Positions 8,301-15,841 of a DNA stretch of 18,034 nt are shown here, piece after piece. Below the pieces are notes generated by a model. That model worked only from the letters and a program-made list of their open reading frames with translations. It was not told where the DNA came from and did not search any database. Within the stretch, counting starts at the first letter, position 1. Every line of letters begins with the position of its first letter. The position numbers were made by a program, and so were the translations under genes. The stretch is from SZUA-430 sp044375275 (GTDB lineage: Bacteria > Pseudomonadota > Alphaproteobacteria > Micropepsales > Micropepsaceae): contig JBILMZ010000049.1 in NCBI GenBank assembly GCA_044375275.1, forward strand, positions 1-18,034, given 5' to 3'.

Positions 8301-8745
8301 CGACTGCCTTGCCGATATGGATGGACGGCATGTTTGCCTTCCCGATCCAGAGCGCAGGGATTCCATTGCGTTGCGATGATGATGTCGTGCGGCCCTCGTC
8401 CGGATTGCGGATCCAGCTGACCTTGCTGATTGTCACCTCATCGATGACGACGTGACCCCGGAGAAGCGAAAGCGGGCTCCAGTCAATGCTGACACCGTCC
8501 AGCGTCAGCCAAGCTCCCTGCGCGTCCGATACCGTCACGCGTGACACGCGCGGTGCGTATGGCAACCAGCCCTCGAGACCCTCGATCGTAACGATGGTGT
8601 CTTCAGTCGACGCAGCGCTGCTGACGGCAGTCGCCACCATCTGGCGAACCGGCGCCAGCTGAAGCACGCCGAAGGCAAGCACGAGAAACGCGAGAAAACC
8701 CGAGATGAACCAGCGCGCCTTTCGTAACCACCGGAGGATCATCAT
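5350..8745 (-). CDS. tamB: TamB, translocation/assembly module inner-membrane protein
   Basis: A 1131-residue protein, in the usual range for TamB (AsmA-like, DUF490). One N-terminal transmembrane segment (residues about 13-31, ISGFLAFLVLAFGVLQLAPV) anchors it in the inner membrane. A very long periplasmic beta-rich body follows, predicted to form the hydrophobic groove now linked to phospholipid transport toward the outer membrane. The C-terminal DUF490 region includes VRGRLDLRRGSMTLLSQRVT, LPQDEILSRLLF and the terminal TKVGVAAEWEY, which ends in an aromatic residue as in the family. The start is ATGATG just 3 nt after the tamA stop, so translation is probably coupled. It works with TamA across the periplasm. 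Confidence 0.95.
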   Translation of the reverse strand: MMILRWLRKARWFISGFLAFLVLAFGVLQLAPVRQMVATAVSSAASTEDTIVTIEGLEGWLPYAPRVSRVTVSDAQGAWLTLDGVSIDWSPLSLLRGHVVIDEVTISKVSWIRNPDEGRTTSSSQRNGIPALWIGKANMPSIHIGKAVAGTQAQLEFSANCDLLDPETRAVLVARLRETSAGKAAVSADIAWDPEGQGLKLKLDVRDSPGGILARLAGLPEDVPLSVRGESQGALDKWRARVDASAGAALNMTAKIAVSRDGASHLIDVQGNLETGEQAPGGLHDLVGERATFGLQARRSSSGDITIERVMAETPEMQVAAVPETFATRTPVMVTASSSTLLDGPVSVSLRAVPDRSWFDDGLGVSLAGAANAMGTSVSFEGAVSPGQPGVTLVRGAKLSSGSVTLAGDVKIAEGLVEGELDFNARNMRDLSRIADLDMEGDTRGKLRLVSDAGKQVARVDLTSSRLRLDTTTLVKPRVTGRIKDPFNKLVFELDIVSPSVDAGGFLLDRADATAKGTLAALDVTTRGLHNGAAMIAKARLKVDHAPRRIALSTLTLTKETREIRLSAPVDLTIMRGGVQMPMARLSAGKGELIIRGKAGREMDLTLTPGALPLWVAGFVTDPLPFDGRVSGTARMSGLARERRVAFDMKLTELSGASLRQAPANLVVIVKGTTDRTGVTLKADLAGARGANLHASGRVPFDNTASLSIEANGDADLSLANAWFGATGERATGRLSLVAKLTGTLSSPRVAGQGTIRDGFFRSPDAGLELRSINARFEGSERRIVLTSLEAKAPNGGTVSARGHVTLDQAAGYPVDLSVSARKAQLVSTDLTTLTTALEARLTGGLTRVPRVSGTVNIVRWDIRLPERLARPLTPIQVNHVNAPAGFVTGQTGDGDEPDSAFNATLDLDVRAPREVFVRGQGVDAEFGGNVKLSGSIDNPVVRGRLDLRRGSMTLLSQRVTISRGTLQFLGDVEPVLDIAGGIAKNGVTASVSVKGKASDPQIALSSVPKLPQDEILSRLLFSKQTTQLSPFEAAQLAETVGKWSGLTSGPDIIDRLRTALGIDALSATTDESGATAVNAGRYVGRGVFVGVSQAAGGSATVDVDITDEIKLRGEAGATGTKVGVAAEWEY

Positions 8746-8748
8746 CTT

Positions 8749-10653
8749 CTAAAAGGCCTGACCCAGTCCCACATAGACCGCAAAGCTAGAGTCCGTGCCG
8801 CGCGGGTCAAGCGGAATGGCCGCGTCAAGACGCACAGGCCCAACAGCCGTACGATAGCGGATGCCGGCGCCGAGGCCGACTCCTGCTTCGCCCATATCCG
8901 GGACATTCGAGGTAAATGCGCCGCCTGCGTCGGCGAAAACGGCCAATCCGATGTCGTCCCGGATCCAGTGCCGCACTTCGACCGATCCTTCGAGCAGGCT
9001 CTCGCCGCCGACAATCTGACCCAGGGAATTGCGCGGGCTCAAATGCTGGTAAGGGTAACCACGCACGGATCCGCCACCGCCCGAGTAGAACCGCAGATCA
9101 TTCGGCAGGTCGGCAAGATCCGAAGCCAGCGTGATGCCCAGTGCCAGACGCCCGGCGAGAACTGTCTGGGCCTCGTCGTCCAGGCTTGCATAGGCAGAGA
9201 CCTGTCCGAGAAGGCGCGTCGAAATGTCGGATGAGCCTGTCAGGCTCATGATCGGCCTGACTTCGGTGCTGGCGCGAATGCCTGTCAGCGGTTCCAGCGG
9301 ATCGTTGCGGGTATCATAGAGAAACGCCAATGGCAGATTGACGGTCGTGAGATCTCGCTCGCCGAGTGCATCCTTTTCTGTGCCATCTGCGAACTCGATG
9401 CCGACTTCCACGGACATCGTCTTGTCAAAGCGACGTTTCCAGCCGGCGCTGAACTCGATGGCGTCACGCGCGTATGCGTCAGGCCGTTCGCGAACGGCGC
9501 CGAGCCTGAAGTTCACCTCCTCGCGAGGTTCCGGCCAGGCTGGTAGCGTCAGGGTTGTTGCCAGCGCGTACTCATAGTCATCCGCCGCGTTCAACAGGAG
9601 GCGCGATGCCGCGGCCTCGATGCGCAACCGCTCTGCTTCCCCGTACAGGTTGCGATGCTCCCAATACGTCGCGAGTGCTGCACCGTCGAGCGTCGACCAG
9701 TTCGCTGCCACGCCAACGAGATGACGCGGCCGCTCATGGACATTCACGGTCAGGGGCATGCGCCCCTCTGCATCAAGTTCCTTCGCCTCTTCAAGCGTCA
9801 CCGCGTCGAACACGTTGAGACGCTCGATCTCCTCACGGAAATCCTTCAGCAAGGAATCCTGGAAGGCGTCTCCGGGCGAAAATGGCGCAAGGCCTGCAAC
9901 GAAATCGACATGAACCTTTTCTGTCCCCGCGATGGTCACGTTACCCATTCTCGCCTTCGGGCCCGGTGCCACCTGGATCGCGATGTCGAGTGCCGCGCCT
10001 GCATGATCTGCGCTCGCCTTGCGCTTCGCGATGGCTGCAAGCGGGTAGCCCTTCTCCCGGAGGACTTCGACGATGTACGCGTTGGCGGCGACGATCCCCG
10101 CGGATCTTGCCGGTGCACCTTCTTCCAGCTTCAATCTCTTCCGGGAGAGGCCGTCGGTTACGTCTGCCGGAACTCCCTGGAGTTCAAGATTGCGCAGGCG
10201 GAACATTGGTCCGCGCGTGATGCGGATCTCCGTCGTGATCGCCCGGCGCTGCGGTTCCGCCGAGACGGCATCCTGCGCTTCGAGGTCTTCGGCGGGCTTG
10301 CCTTCGACAGTGACAGTGACCTGGGCTCCAAAATAGCCAAGGGCGTTCAGGGCGCGCCGGATCCGCTCCCGGTCCTTGCGAGCCCGCTCAAACAAGGCGC
10401 CGACTGAATCCAGCGGTTCGGCCTTCAGGGACACAAGAAGCGACGCCGCGGCTACTGCTGCACGCGACTCGTCGTTGTCGAAGTCGGAGGTAATCTTTGT
10501 TTCGTAGGTCAGCAGAGACGTGTCTTCGGCCGTGGCCGGGTCTTCCTGGGCATTCGAAACGGACCCGGCCGTCAGCGCTGCCAGCAGCACGGGCACAAAA
10601 GGCATAAGGCTGCGGGTCAATCGCGAGGTGCGGCTCATGGCGTCTGGTGCCAT
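8749..10653 (-). CDS. tamA: TamA, outer-membrane Omp85-family assembly factor
   Basis: A 634-residue Omp85-superfamily protein with an N-terminal Sec signal (hydrophobic MPFVPVLLAALTAGSVSNAQ), POTRA-like repeats from about residue 65 to 305, and a C-terminal 16-strand barrel. The barrel contains the conserved lid motif VRGY (530-533, within GGGGSVRGYPYQ) and ends with Phe (VYVGLGQAF), as outer-membrane barrels do. Other barrel signatures include FLYDTRNDPLEP and AVFADAGGAF. Two starts are possible: ATG 10653 (MAPDAMSRT) or ATG 10638 (MSRTSR). Neither has a Shine-Dalgarno. A TAAACT -10-like box 6 nt before 10653 favours the longer, leaderless form. It is followed directly by tamB, and the pair supports assembly of certain outer-membrane proteins. 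Confidence 0.93.
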   Translation of the reverse strand: MAPDAMSRTSRLTRSLMPFVPVLLAALTAGSVSNAQEDPATAEDTSLLTYETKITSDFDNDESRAAVAAASLLVSLKAEPLDSVGALFERARKDRERIRRALNALGYFGAQVTVTVEGKPAEDLEAQDAVSAEPQRRAITTEIRITRGPMFRLRNLELQGVPADVTDGLSRKRLKLEEGAPARSAGIVAANAYIVEVLREKGYPLAAIAKRKASADHAGAALDIAIQVAPGPKARMGNVTIAGTEKVHVDFVAGLAPFSPGDAFQDSLLKDFREEIERLNVFDAVTLEEAKELDAEGRMPLTVNVHERPRHLVGVAANWSTLDGAALATYWEHRNLYGEAERLRIEAAASRLLLNAADDYEYALATTLTLPAWPEPREEVNFRLGAVRERPDAYARDAIEFSAGWKRRFDKTMSVEVGIEFADGTEKDALGERDLTTVNLPLAFLYDTRNDPLEPLTGIRASTEVRPIMSLTGSSDISTRLLGQVSAYASLDDEAQTVLAGRLALGITLASDLADLPNDLRFYSGGGGSVRGYPYQHLSPRNSLGQIVGGESLLEGSVEVRHWIRDDIGLAVFADAGGAFTSNVPDMGEAGVGLGAGIRYRTAVGPVRLDAAIPLDPRGTDSSFAVYVGLGQAF

Positions 10654-10659
10654 GCGTGC

Positions 10660-10665
10660 AGTTTA
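10660..10665 (-). promoter_or_regulatory. Putative -10 box of a leaderless tamA transcript
   Basis: CCTAAACT on the minus strand ends 6 nt before the ATG at 10653. It closely matches CCTAGACT in the same position before the DUF2336 gene. A loose -35-like TGAACC lies 17 bp upstream. If correct, tamA mRNA starts at the ATG. Confidence 0.35.
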
Positions 10666-10784
10666 GGTCCCGTTAATGGTCGGGTTCAGCGCGCCCTCCA
10701 GCTCATTGCCGGCTCTCCACGCGGAGCGTCTCGATTTCGAAGGCGGTGCGGAGAGGCTTGCGACGCGTTTGCCTGGGTTACCGA

Positions 10785-11693
10785 CTAGAGCTTGCTTGTT
10801 CGCGGGTCGAGATCATCGTCCGGGCTGAACACTTTAGCGAGGCTCGGCAGCGGGTCGACGGATGAAAGCAACTGCACCATCATTGGCGACATGACCATGG
10901 CGTCCATGCCAAAGTGATCCGTCACATTGCCGGCTGTCGGATAGGTCAACGACTGTGCATCTCCCACCGCGCCACGCAGATGGGTCGAGCCGGCAGACGC
11001 TGACGGCGTCTCAGGCTTCGCGGCGACCGCATACTGCACGGCGTCACCCAAACCCTCATGCTTGGCCTTGAGCCCCTCGAGAACGCTGACGACGGAGCGC
11101 GCCTCGCCGCCCTTGTTGTAGAAGATGCGGGTATTGGCAGAAGCCGCGTCAGGGAACAGGTTTGCGGCGGCGGCAGTCGGCGTTTCCGCCGCTGCCTTGA
11201 TCATTTTCACCGCCGCCTGGGCACCGAGGAAATGAGCGACATAAAGCTCCCCCGCCGACACACCCCTTCCCAGGGCAGCACCCATTTCGCTGCTCATGTC
11301 GTTTGTCAGTTCACCAGCCATTAACGCGGCAACCTGGGGGTCCTTGCGCAGGGCAAGAATTTCCTGGCGGATCCCCTTGTCGGCCACCATGAAGCGGCCA
11401 TCCTTGCCGGTCTTGATGGCGTCGGCATAGGCCGACAGGCCGTGCGCCGTACCGTGGCGATGCATCGTTCCCAGCCAGGTCTGCTCAATGAACTGGAACA
11501 AGCCGGTGGCAGACGATGTCGAGGCCTTCGCCTCGGGATTGAGGCTGGATTCTCGCATTGCCGTGTTCAGAAGGTACCCGAAGTCAGCTCCCGTGCGATC
11601 CGCGGCGCCGCGCAGCGCGCTCAAGACCGTATCGGCCGATGGCGACAGTGTCGGGCGGAGGGCGGGTGCCGGGATGTTGGTTCGGTCGATCAT
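10785..11693 (-). CDS. SLT-domain lytic transglycosylase
   Basis: A 302-residue peptidoglycan lytic transglycosylase. The SLT catalytic domain begins near residue 35. Catalytic Glu48 lies in AMRESSLNP, followed by SATGLFQFIEQTWL (residues 61-74), the conserved GLxQ/F strand. The C-terminal 150 residues are low-complexity and Ala-rich with no recognised domain. No Sec signal peptide or lipobox is present from this start. The open frame extends 53 codons upstream, but that part carries no signal either and would begin upstream of the sigma-54 promoter, so I chose ATG 11693. The lack of a Sec signal plus an RpoN promoter recalls flagellum-associated muralytic enzymes exported through the flagellar apparatus. 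That role is inference. No flagellar gene is visible in the window. tamA follows 131 bp downstream. Confidence 0.87.
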   Translation of the reverse strand: MIDRTNIPAPALRPTLSPSADTVLSALRGAADRTGADFGYLLNTAMRESSLNPEAKASTSSATGLFQFIEQTWLGTMHRHGTAHGLSAYADAIKTGKDGRFMVADKGIRQEILALRKDPQVAALMAGELTNDMSSEMGAALGRGVSAGELYVAHFLGAQAAVKMIKAAAETPTAAAANLFPDAASANTRIFYNKGGEARSVVSVLEGLKAKHEGLGDAVQYAVAAKPETPSASAGSTHLRGAVGDAQSLTYPTAGNVTDHFGMDAMVMSPMMVQLLSSVDPLPSLAKVFSPDDDLDPRTSKL

Positions 11694-11705
11694 GGTGAGG
11701 AAAAA

Positions 11706-11724
11706 CTCGCAAGGGTCGTGCCAA
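11706..11724 (-). promoter_or_regulatory. Sigma-54 (-24/-12) promoter
   Basis: On the minus strand TTGGCACGACCCTTGCGAG matches the RpoN consensus YTGGCACGrNNNTTGCW at every position except the final W. The GG (-24) is at 11722-11721 and the GC (-12) at 11710-11709, with correct spacing. The expected start site is near 11697, only about 4 nt before the transglycosylase ATG, so the mRNA would be nearly leaderless. Any enhancer for an FlbD/NtrC-type activator would fall within or beyond the HIT gene; I did not identify one. Confidence 0.8.
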
Positions 11725-11758
11725 TCCCCCACAATCGCTGCCAAACGGAAACGAAGCT

Positions 11759-12184
11759 TTAATTTCCTGGTGGATGAAGGGATGACCTCAATCGCGCCAC
11801 GAAGTCCTGCAACGCCTCTTCCCCATAGGACTCGGCGGTTCCCTGCCCCCATACAGGCCCGTTGCCGGCAAAGTCTCCCGCCTCACGCGCGACAACATGC
11901 ACGTGAAGTTGCGAAACGACATTGCCGAGTGCTCCCACATTGATCTTGCGGCAGCGTGTCATGGACTTGAGAAGTTCGGCGGCATGCGTGACCTCCCGCC
12001 AGAGGGTCGCCTGCTCTGCCGGCGCCAGATCAAAAATCTCCGACACTCCGTTGGTGCGCGGGACGAGGATGATCCAGGGGTACCGGCGGTCCTTCATCAG
12101 CAACACGGCGCAAAGGGGCCAGTCGCAGATCCATTGCGTGTCGTTGGCGAGGCGGCTGTCGAGGGCGAAGGAGACGGGTTTCAT
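11759..12184 (-). CDS. HIT-family (histidine triad) protein
   Basis: A 141-residue cytosolic protein of the histidine-triad nucleotide hydrolase/transferase superfamily. The signature is at residues 92-98, QLHVHVV followed by AR. The canonical triad H-x-H-x-H-x-x has Gln in place of the first His, while the central catalytic His94 and His96 are kept. Upstream motifs RRYPWIILVPR and INVGALGNVVSQ fit the fold, in which the latter contributes to phosphate binding. The substrate is unknown; relatives hydrolyse nucleoside phosphoramidates or dinucleotides. I chose MKPVSFALD (12184), as family members begin about there. An ATG at 12202 would add six residues. Neither has a clear Shine-Dalgarno. It is divergent from the CoA-transferase gene and lies 65 bp upstream of the transglycosylase. 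Confidence 0.88.
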   Translation of the reverse strand: MKPVSFALDSRLANDTQWICDWPLCAVLLMKDRRYPWIILVPRTNGVSEIFDLAPAEQATLWREVTHAAELLKSMTRCRKINVGALGNVVSQLHVHVVAREAGDFAGNGPVWGQGTAESYGEEALQDFVARLRSSLHPPGN

Positions 12185-12282
12185 GCAGGCATGAGACTGC
12201 ATTTGATCAAGTCGTGCAACGGGCTTGTGTGACGGCCTTCAATGGTGGAAAAACTGGTCTCTCATCAATTCTGGACACCCCC

Positions 12283-13482
12283 ATGAAAACCGCGCTGGAA
12301 GGCATCAGAGTCCTCGATTTCGGCAGATATATCGCAGGTCCCTACTGCGCGGCCCTGCTTGGGGACATGGGGGCCGAAGTCATCCGGATCGAGAAGCGAG
12401 ACGGGTCTGAAGACCGCACACTTGTTCCCGTGGTCCATGCGGATGACGGCACGCCCGGCGAAGGAGCGCTGTTCCTGCAGATGAACCGGAACAAGAAGGG
12501 CATGACGCTTGATCCCGCCCACCCGCGTGGACGCGAGATCGTGCAGAAACTCATTCGCACGGCAGACGTCGTGGTCGTAAACCTGCCGCCGCAGACGCTG
12601 GCATCGCTCGGGCTGGACTGGCCCAGCGTCCACGCGATCAATCCGCGGACGGTTCTCACCACGGTATCGGCGTTTGGAACGGGCGGGCCCTATTCGGAAC
12701 GCCTCGGCTTTGACGGGGTTGCCCAAGCCATGTCCGGCGCCGTTTACATGTCGGGGACACAAGAGCAACCCGTGCGCTCTGCAGCGTCATGGGTCGATTT
12801 CGGTACGGCGTCTCTTGCGGCCTTTGGTACGATGACCGCACTCTTTGCACGTCATGCAACGGGCAAGGGACAGCATGTCGAGGGAGCCCTGCTGCGGACG
12901 GCGGTCACGTTCATGAGCCAGACGCTCATTGAGCAATCGGTCCTGCGCAAGGACCGTGTCGCGACGCTGAACCGGGGACAGACTGCCGGGCCGTCAGACA
13001 TCTTCCGTTGCAAGGATGGCTGGATCACGATCCTGATCAATGGCAACCCGCTCTTCAAGCGGTGGGCACGCCTTGTCGGAGAGGAAGGCTGGATCAACGA
13101 TGCGCGCTTTGCTTCGGACGAAGCCCGGGGTGACAATGGCGAGATCCTGAGTGCGCGCACGACGGCCTGGTGCAGCACCCGGACGGTGGCAGACGCCCTG
13201 GCAGCGCTTGAGAAAGCCAAGGTTCCTGCCGGTCCCGTCCTGTCGCCCCAGCAATTGCTGGATGATCCGCACGTGAAGGCCGCCGGCTATCTCGCCTCCG
13301 TGCCATTTGCCGGGATCGATCAACCGGTGACCATCATGAACACGCCCGTCACCTTTTCGGACACGCCGGGGCGCATTTCGAAGGCACCCCCCTCACTTGG
13401 TCAGCACACGGACGAACTGCTTGCGGAGATCGGCATCACGCCGGTCGAGATTGCGAGCCTGCGGGCTGATGGCGTGATCTGA
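12283..13482 (+). CDS. CaiB/BaiF family (class III) CoA-transferase
   Basis: A 399-residue family III CoA-transferase, which moves CoA between carboxylic acids through an aspartyl-CoA thioester in an interlocked dimer. The N-terminal signature LEGIRVLDFGRYIAGPYCAA, then LLGDMGAEVIRIEK, is diagnostic. The catalytic aspartate is most likely Asp172 in SWVDFGTAS. Other family blocks are MNRNKKGMTLD, SAFGTGGPYSERLGFDGVAQ and AKVPAGPVLSPQQLLDDPHV. The natural acyl substrate cannot be predicted. ATG 12283 is chosen because the family signature starts six residues later; 23 upstream codons in frame are unrelated to the family. The Shine-Dalgarno is weak. It ends 3 bp from the stop of the convergent 467-aa gene, inside a TGATC-TGAA-GATCA dyad. 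Confidence 0.93.
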   Translation: MKTALEGIRVLDFGRYIAGPYCAALLGDMGAEVIRIEKRDGSEDRTLVPVVHADDGTPGEGALFLQMNRNKKGMTLDPAHPRGREIVQKLIRTADVVVVNLPPQTLASLGLDWPSVHAINPRTVLTTVSAFGTGGPYSERLGFDGVAQAMSGAVYMSGTQEQPVRSAASWVDFGTASLAAFGTMTALFARHATGKGQHVEGALLRTAVTFMSQTLIEQSVLRKDRVATLNRGQTAGPSDIFRCKDGWITILINGNPLFKRWARLVGEEGWINDARFASDEARGDNGEILSARTTAWCSTRTVADALAALEKAKVPAGPVLSPQQLLDDPHVKAAGYLASVPFAGIDQPVTIMNTPVTFSDTPGRISKAPPSLGQHTDELLAEIGITPVEIASLRADGVI

Positions 13483-13485
13483 AGA

Positions 13486-14889
13486 TCAGCGCGCCAGAAC
13501 AACGGCCACGCGACGGCGTATCTGTTCCGCTTCCTCATGGCCCAGGATCGCCGCCGAGAGGGACTCCGTGTGGGAGAGAAATGTCTGTGCGCGGGGACGC
13601 TTCTCGAAGTCCAGCGTCTTGAGTTCGACCACGAGGCTTTCCGTGTAAGCCAAGAGGAAGTTCGACACCTCATCAAAGGCATCCTTGTGCGCCTGGTAGA
13701 AGTCGCCGCTGCCGGCATAGGGTGTCGAGCCCGCAAGCAGTTTCCCCCACACGAGCGCCCGGTCCAGCTTCACCGGATCAGGGTCCCGCGCGAGGTCCGG
13801 ACGCTTGGGACCACGGCCGCCGAATGCACCCAGCTTGAGAACCGGCAAGGCTGCCGTGATTTCACGCGGCGCGCGTGTCACGAGCGACTCCATCGCATCG
13901 GATGCCAGGTGACGGATCTTGATCAGGCGCTGCCCCCACTTGCCATCTCGCTTCGAACCGATCTCCCTCACGAGGCCGCCCGACATCTGCGTGAACCGAT
14001 CGAGCTTGTTGAGGAGTGCGTCCGGATCGAGGCCATCCGGCCGCACGGATGCGATGTCCAGTGCGAGGTTCTCCATGTCCGCGAGCAGGATGTCGCCGAT
14101 CAGCCCCATGTCATGCTGGCTGAACAGGGGCGCATTGAGGCGCGATGACGTGATGCCGGCAAGGCGCAGGACTTCCCACGGCCTCCTCAGGCGCCCGAGT
14201 ACCAACAAACCAACATAGGGACACAGTTCGGGTTTGCGCGCTGCGAGTTCCTCATACATGTCCCGGATGAGTCCGATGTGCTGGTCGCTCAGCGTGTCGA
14301 TGCGCTTGGGGAGCAAGCCCCGCAGCGGGGCCAGATCGCTTGCCGAAGAGAGCAGCATGGCGATCTCCTCGACGTCATAGAGCGCGTCGTCTCCGCCAAA
14401 CTTCACGGCCAGGATGCGCCGCTCGGTGGCCGCTCCGTTGACACGCTCAAGCGCGGCCTGCAGCACCGCTGCGGTTTCTGCCTGCAACTGGCTCACCAGT
14501 TCAGTCTCCCGACGGGCGTCCCTCGCGAGCACGCAATGCGTGATGCCGTGCTCATATTCCGACAGCGTGGATCGCAAGCCTTCCTTCGAGAGCCACTTCC
14601 ACAGTGCCCGGATGGTCGAGCGTGAAATGCGGCCCGCCTGCTTGAACTCACGGTGCTCAACAAGGAAGTCGGCAAAGACCTCGCAGAACAGGCGCTGCGC
14701 TGTCGGTGAACGCCGCAGGCCCAGGCGCTTGAGGGTCGGACGCAGCCCTTCGAGGATCAGGTCGGCCGGCAGGCCCTTCTCGCCCGCGAGTCGGCTGCGC
14801 TCAACCGCAGCCGCAAGTTTTGACGCCTTGTCCGCCGGGAGCGAGGCGAGAAAGTTCTTCAGTTCTTGCTCTCGCGCAGACGATTTCAT
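13486..14889 (-). CDS. Conserved-looking helical protein of unknown function
   Basis: A 467-residue protein that I do not recognise. It is predicted to be largely alpha-helical and soluble: no signal peptide, no membrane span, many charged helices (EQELKNFLASLPADKASKLA; VSQLQAETAAVLQAALERV; HEEAEQIRRRVAVVLAR). Blocks that look structured and could be family signatures are RSTIRALWKWLSKEGL, LCPYVGLLVLGRLRRPWEVL and LLADMENLALDIASVRP. Codon-position GC pattern and length support a real gene. The start is ATG 14889 with GAGG 3 nt upstream, rather than the in-frame TTG at 14892. It follows two FecR-domain genes on the same strand (gap 103 bp) and may be co-transcribed with them. That is the only functional hint. 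Confidence 0.85.
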   Translation of the reverse strand: MKSSAREQELKNFLASLPADKASKLAAAVERSRLAGEKGLPADLILEGLRPTLKRLGLRRSPTAQRLFCEVFADFLVEHREFKQAGRISRSTIRALWKWLSKEGLRSTLSEYEHGITHCVLARDARRETELVSQLQAETAAVLQAALERVNGAATERRILAVKFGGDDALYDVEEIAMLLSSASDLAPLRGLLPKRIDTLSDQHIGLIRDMYEELAARKPELCPYVGLLVLGRLRRPWEVLRLAGITSSRLNAPLFSQHDMGLIGDILLADMENLALDIASVRPDGLDPDALLNKLDRFTQMSGGLVREIGSKRDGKWGQRLIKIRHLASDAMESLVTRAPREITAALPVLKLGAFGGRGPKRPDLARDPDPVKLDRALVWGKLLAGSTPYAGSGDFYQAHKDAFDEVSNFLLAYTESLVVELKTLDFEKRPRAQTFLSHTESLSAAILGHEEAEQIRRRVAVVLAR

Positions 14890-14912
14890 CAACCTCAGTC
14901 ACGCTCTCCAAT

Positions 14913-14932
14913 CTCCGCGGCTTCCTGCGGAG
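14913..14932. repeat. Stem-loop between the FecR pair and the 467-aa gene
   Basis: CTCCGC (14913-14918) and GCGGAG (14927-14932) form a 6-bp GC-rich dyad with an 8-nt loop, about 24 bp before the 467-aa start. No T-tract follows on the minus strand, so it may be mRNA structure rather than a terminator. Confidence 0.35.
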
Positions 14933-14992
14933 CGCCCATGCATGCAAACGAGTATCTGAATTGACGATCGCAGCCCCGACCCGGGCAATCGT

Positions 14993-15694
14993 TCAAAGGC
15001 CGTTGCTTCTTGAACCACCCGAGGATCCGGCACCATCTCCACCACCCGACCCGCCGTCAGCGCCGCCAAAGGCCTGGTTGAACGGATTCAACCCCTGATC
15101 GACCGCTGTATCACCGGTTGACCAGGCCTGCTTCGCCGGGGGCGTGATGCTTCCATCTGCGCCGATCTTGACCAGGTCGCCTTCGGACATCGGCGTGTTC
15201 TGACCAGCCGCATTCTGGATGAACCCGCTGCCATGCTCGAAGAATACCGTACCAGATCCATTCTCGTTGACCCTCACCTTCACGACGGTGCCACGAATGC
15301 CGATCGACACCGTTGGCGTCACGAGGCGAACCTGATCCTTCGGCATGGAACCCGACACGAAGCGGAACAGGCCCTTGGTCATCTTGAGTGTCTGCTGGCC
15401 GGTACCCTGCCGGGATGCGAAGACGTAGTTGTCGACGACAATCGATGATGCGCTTCCGAGGGTGAGACGGCTTCCATCCGTGAATGTCACTTCGAGCGCG
15501 CCTGACGGCACTGTTTCAAGCCGGCTGTTTCTTGCAACCGGGTTCATGCGAAAAACGGGAACGCGCTGTGCCTGTGGCGGTGTCTGGTATGCGAAGCGCT
15601 GCACGCGCGTCGCCTGCCCCACGTTCTCGGCGGCAGACGGAAGAGATGTCACGATAACTGCGGCCAGTGCCGCTGCCATGGAAGCCAATCGCAT
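14993..15694 (-). CDS. Secreted FecR-domain protein, paralog 2
   Basis: A 233-residue protein with a Sec signal peptide (MRLASMAAALAAVIVTSLPS, cleavage near residue 22). A FecR-type beta domain spans about residues 55-165 (DGSRLTLGSASSIVVDNYVF; GLFRFVSGSMPKDQVRLVTP; TVSIGIRGTVVKVRV). The tail is Gly/Ser-rich and disordered. Unlike FecR of iron-citrate uptake, it has no cytoplasmic anti-sigma region or internal membrane helix, and no ECF sigma or TonB receptor is nearby, so it is probably a free periplasmic or surface protein. AAAGG 7 nt before the ATG decides the start; 44 upstream in-frame codons have no signal character. By eye about half its mature residues match the neighbouring paralog, so the two arose by duplication. 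Confidence 0.88.
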   Translation of the reverse strand: MRLASMAAALAAVIVTSLPSAAENVGQATRVQRFAYQTPPQAQRVPVFRMNPVARNSRLETVPSGALEVTFTDGSRLTLGSASSIVVDNYVFASRQGTGQQTLKMTKGLFRFVSGSMPKDQVRLVTPTVSIGIRGTVVKVRVNENGSGTVFFEHGSGFIQNAAGQNTPMSEGDLVKIGADGSITPPAKQAWSTGDTAVDQGLNPFNQAFGGADGGSGGGDGAGSSGGSRSNGL

Positions 15695-15783
15695 ACGCAA
15701 GCCTTTCGAGTGTGTCGCGGCGTGGAGAGGTAAAGCCACTGACGAAAGCTGACCTGTACTCGACCACGGGGGATCTGCCTCGA

Positions 15784-15812
15784 AATGTATGCATCTGCCG
15801 GAAAAACGGCAA
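15784..15812 (-). promoter_or_regulatory. Possible sigma-70 promoter of FecR paralog 2
   Basis: On the minus strand TTGCCG (15812-15807), a 17-bp spacer and TACATT (15789-15784) suggest a promoter giving an untranslated leader of about 80 nt. If used, paralog 2 is expressed independently of paralog 1. The -35 also sits in a small TGCCG/CGGCA hairpin (15796-15811). Confidence 0.35.
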
Positions 15813-15818
15813 TGGAGA

Positions 15819-15829
15819 CCTGTCACAGG
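15819..15829. promoter_or_regulatory. 11-bp palindrome CCTGTCACAGG
   Basis: A perfect 5-bp dyad around one central base, just upstream of the predicted promoter of FecR paralog 2. Its core TGTCACA recurs (as TGTGACA) upstream of FecR paralog 1. It is a possible operator; the regulator is unknown. Confidence 0.3.
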
Positions 15830-15841
15830 GCAAACAGGCGA

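Noticed and set aside
9655..10407. 250-aa plus-strand frame inside tamA
   Set aside because: Antisense to the POTRA-encoding part of tamA; composition and lack of motifs mark it as a shadow.
13475..13488. TGATC-TGAA-GATCA dyad at the convergent stops as a terminator
   Set aside because: Only 5 bp, AT-containing stem without a T-tract; it arises from two overlapping stop contexts.
15796..15811. TGCCG/CGGCA hairpin as a terminator after FecR paralog 1
   Set aside because: The T-run lies in the loop, not after the stem, and the hairpin overlaps a better-supported -35 element.
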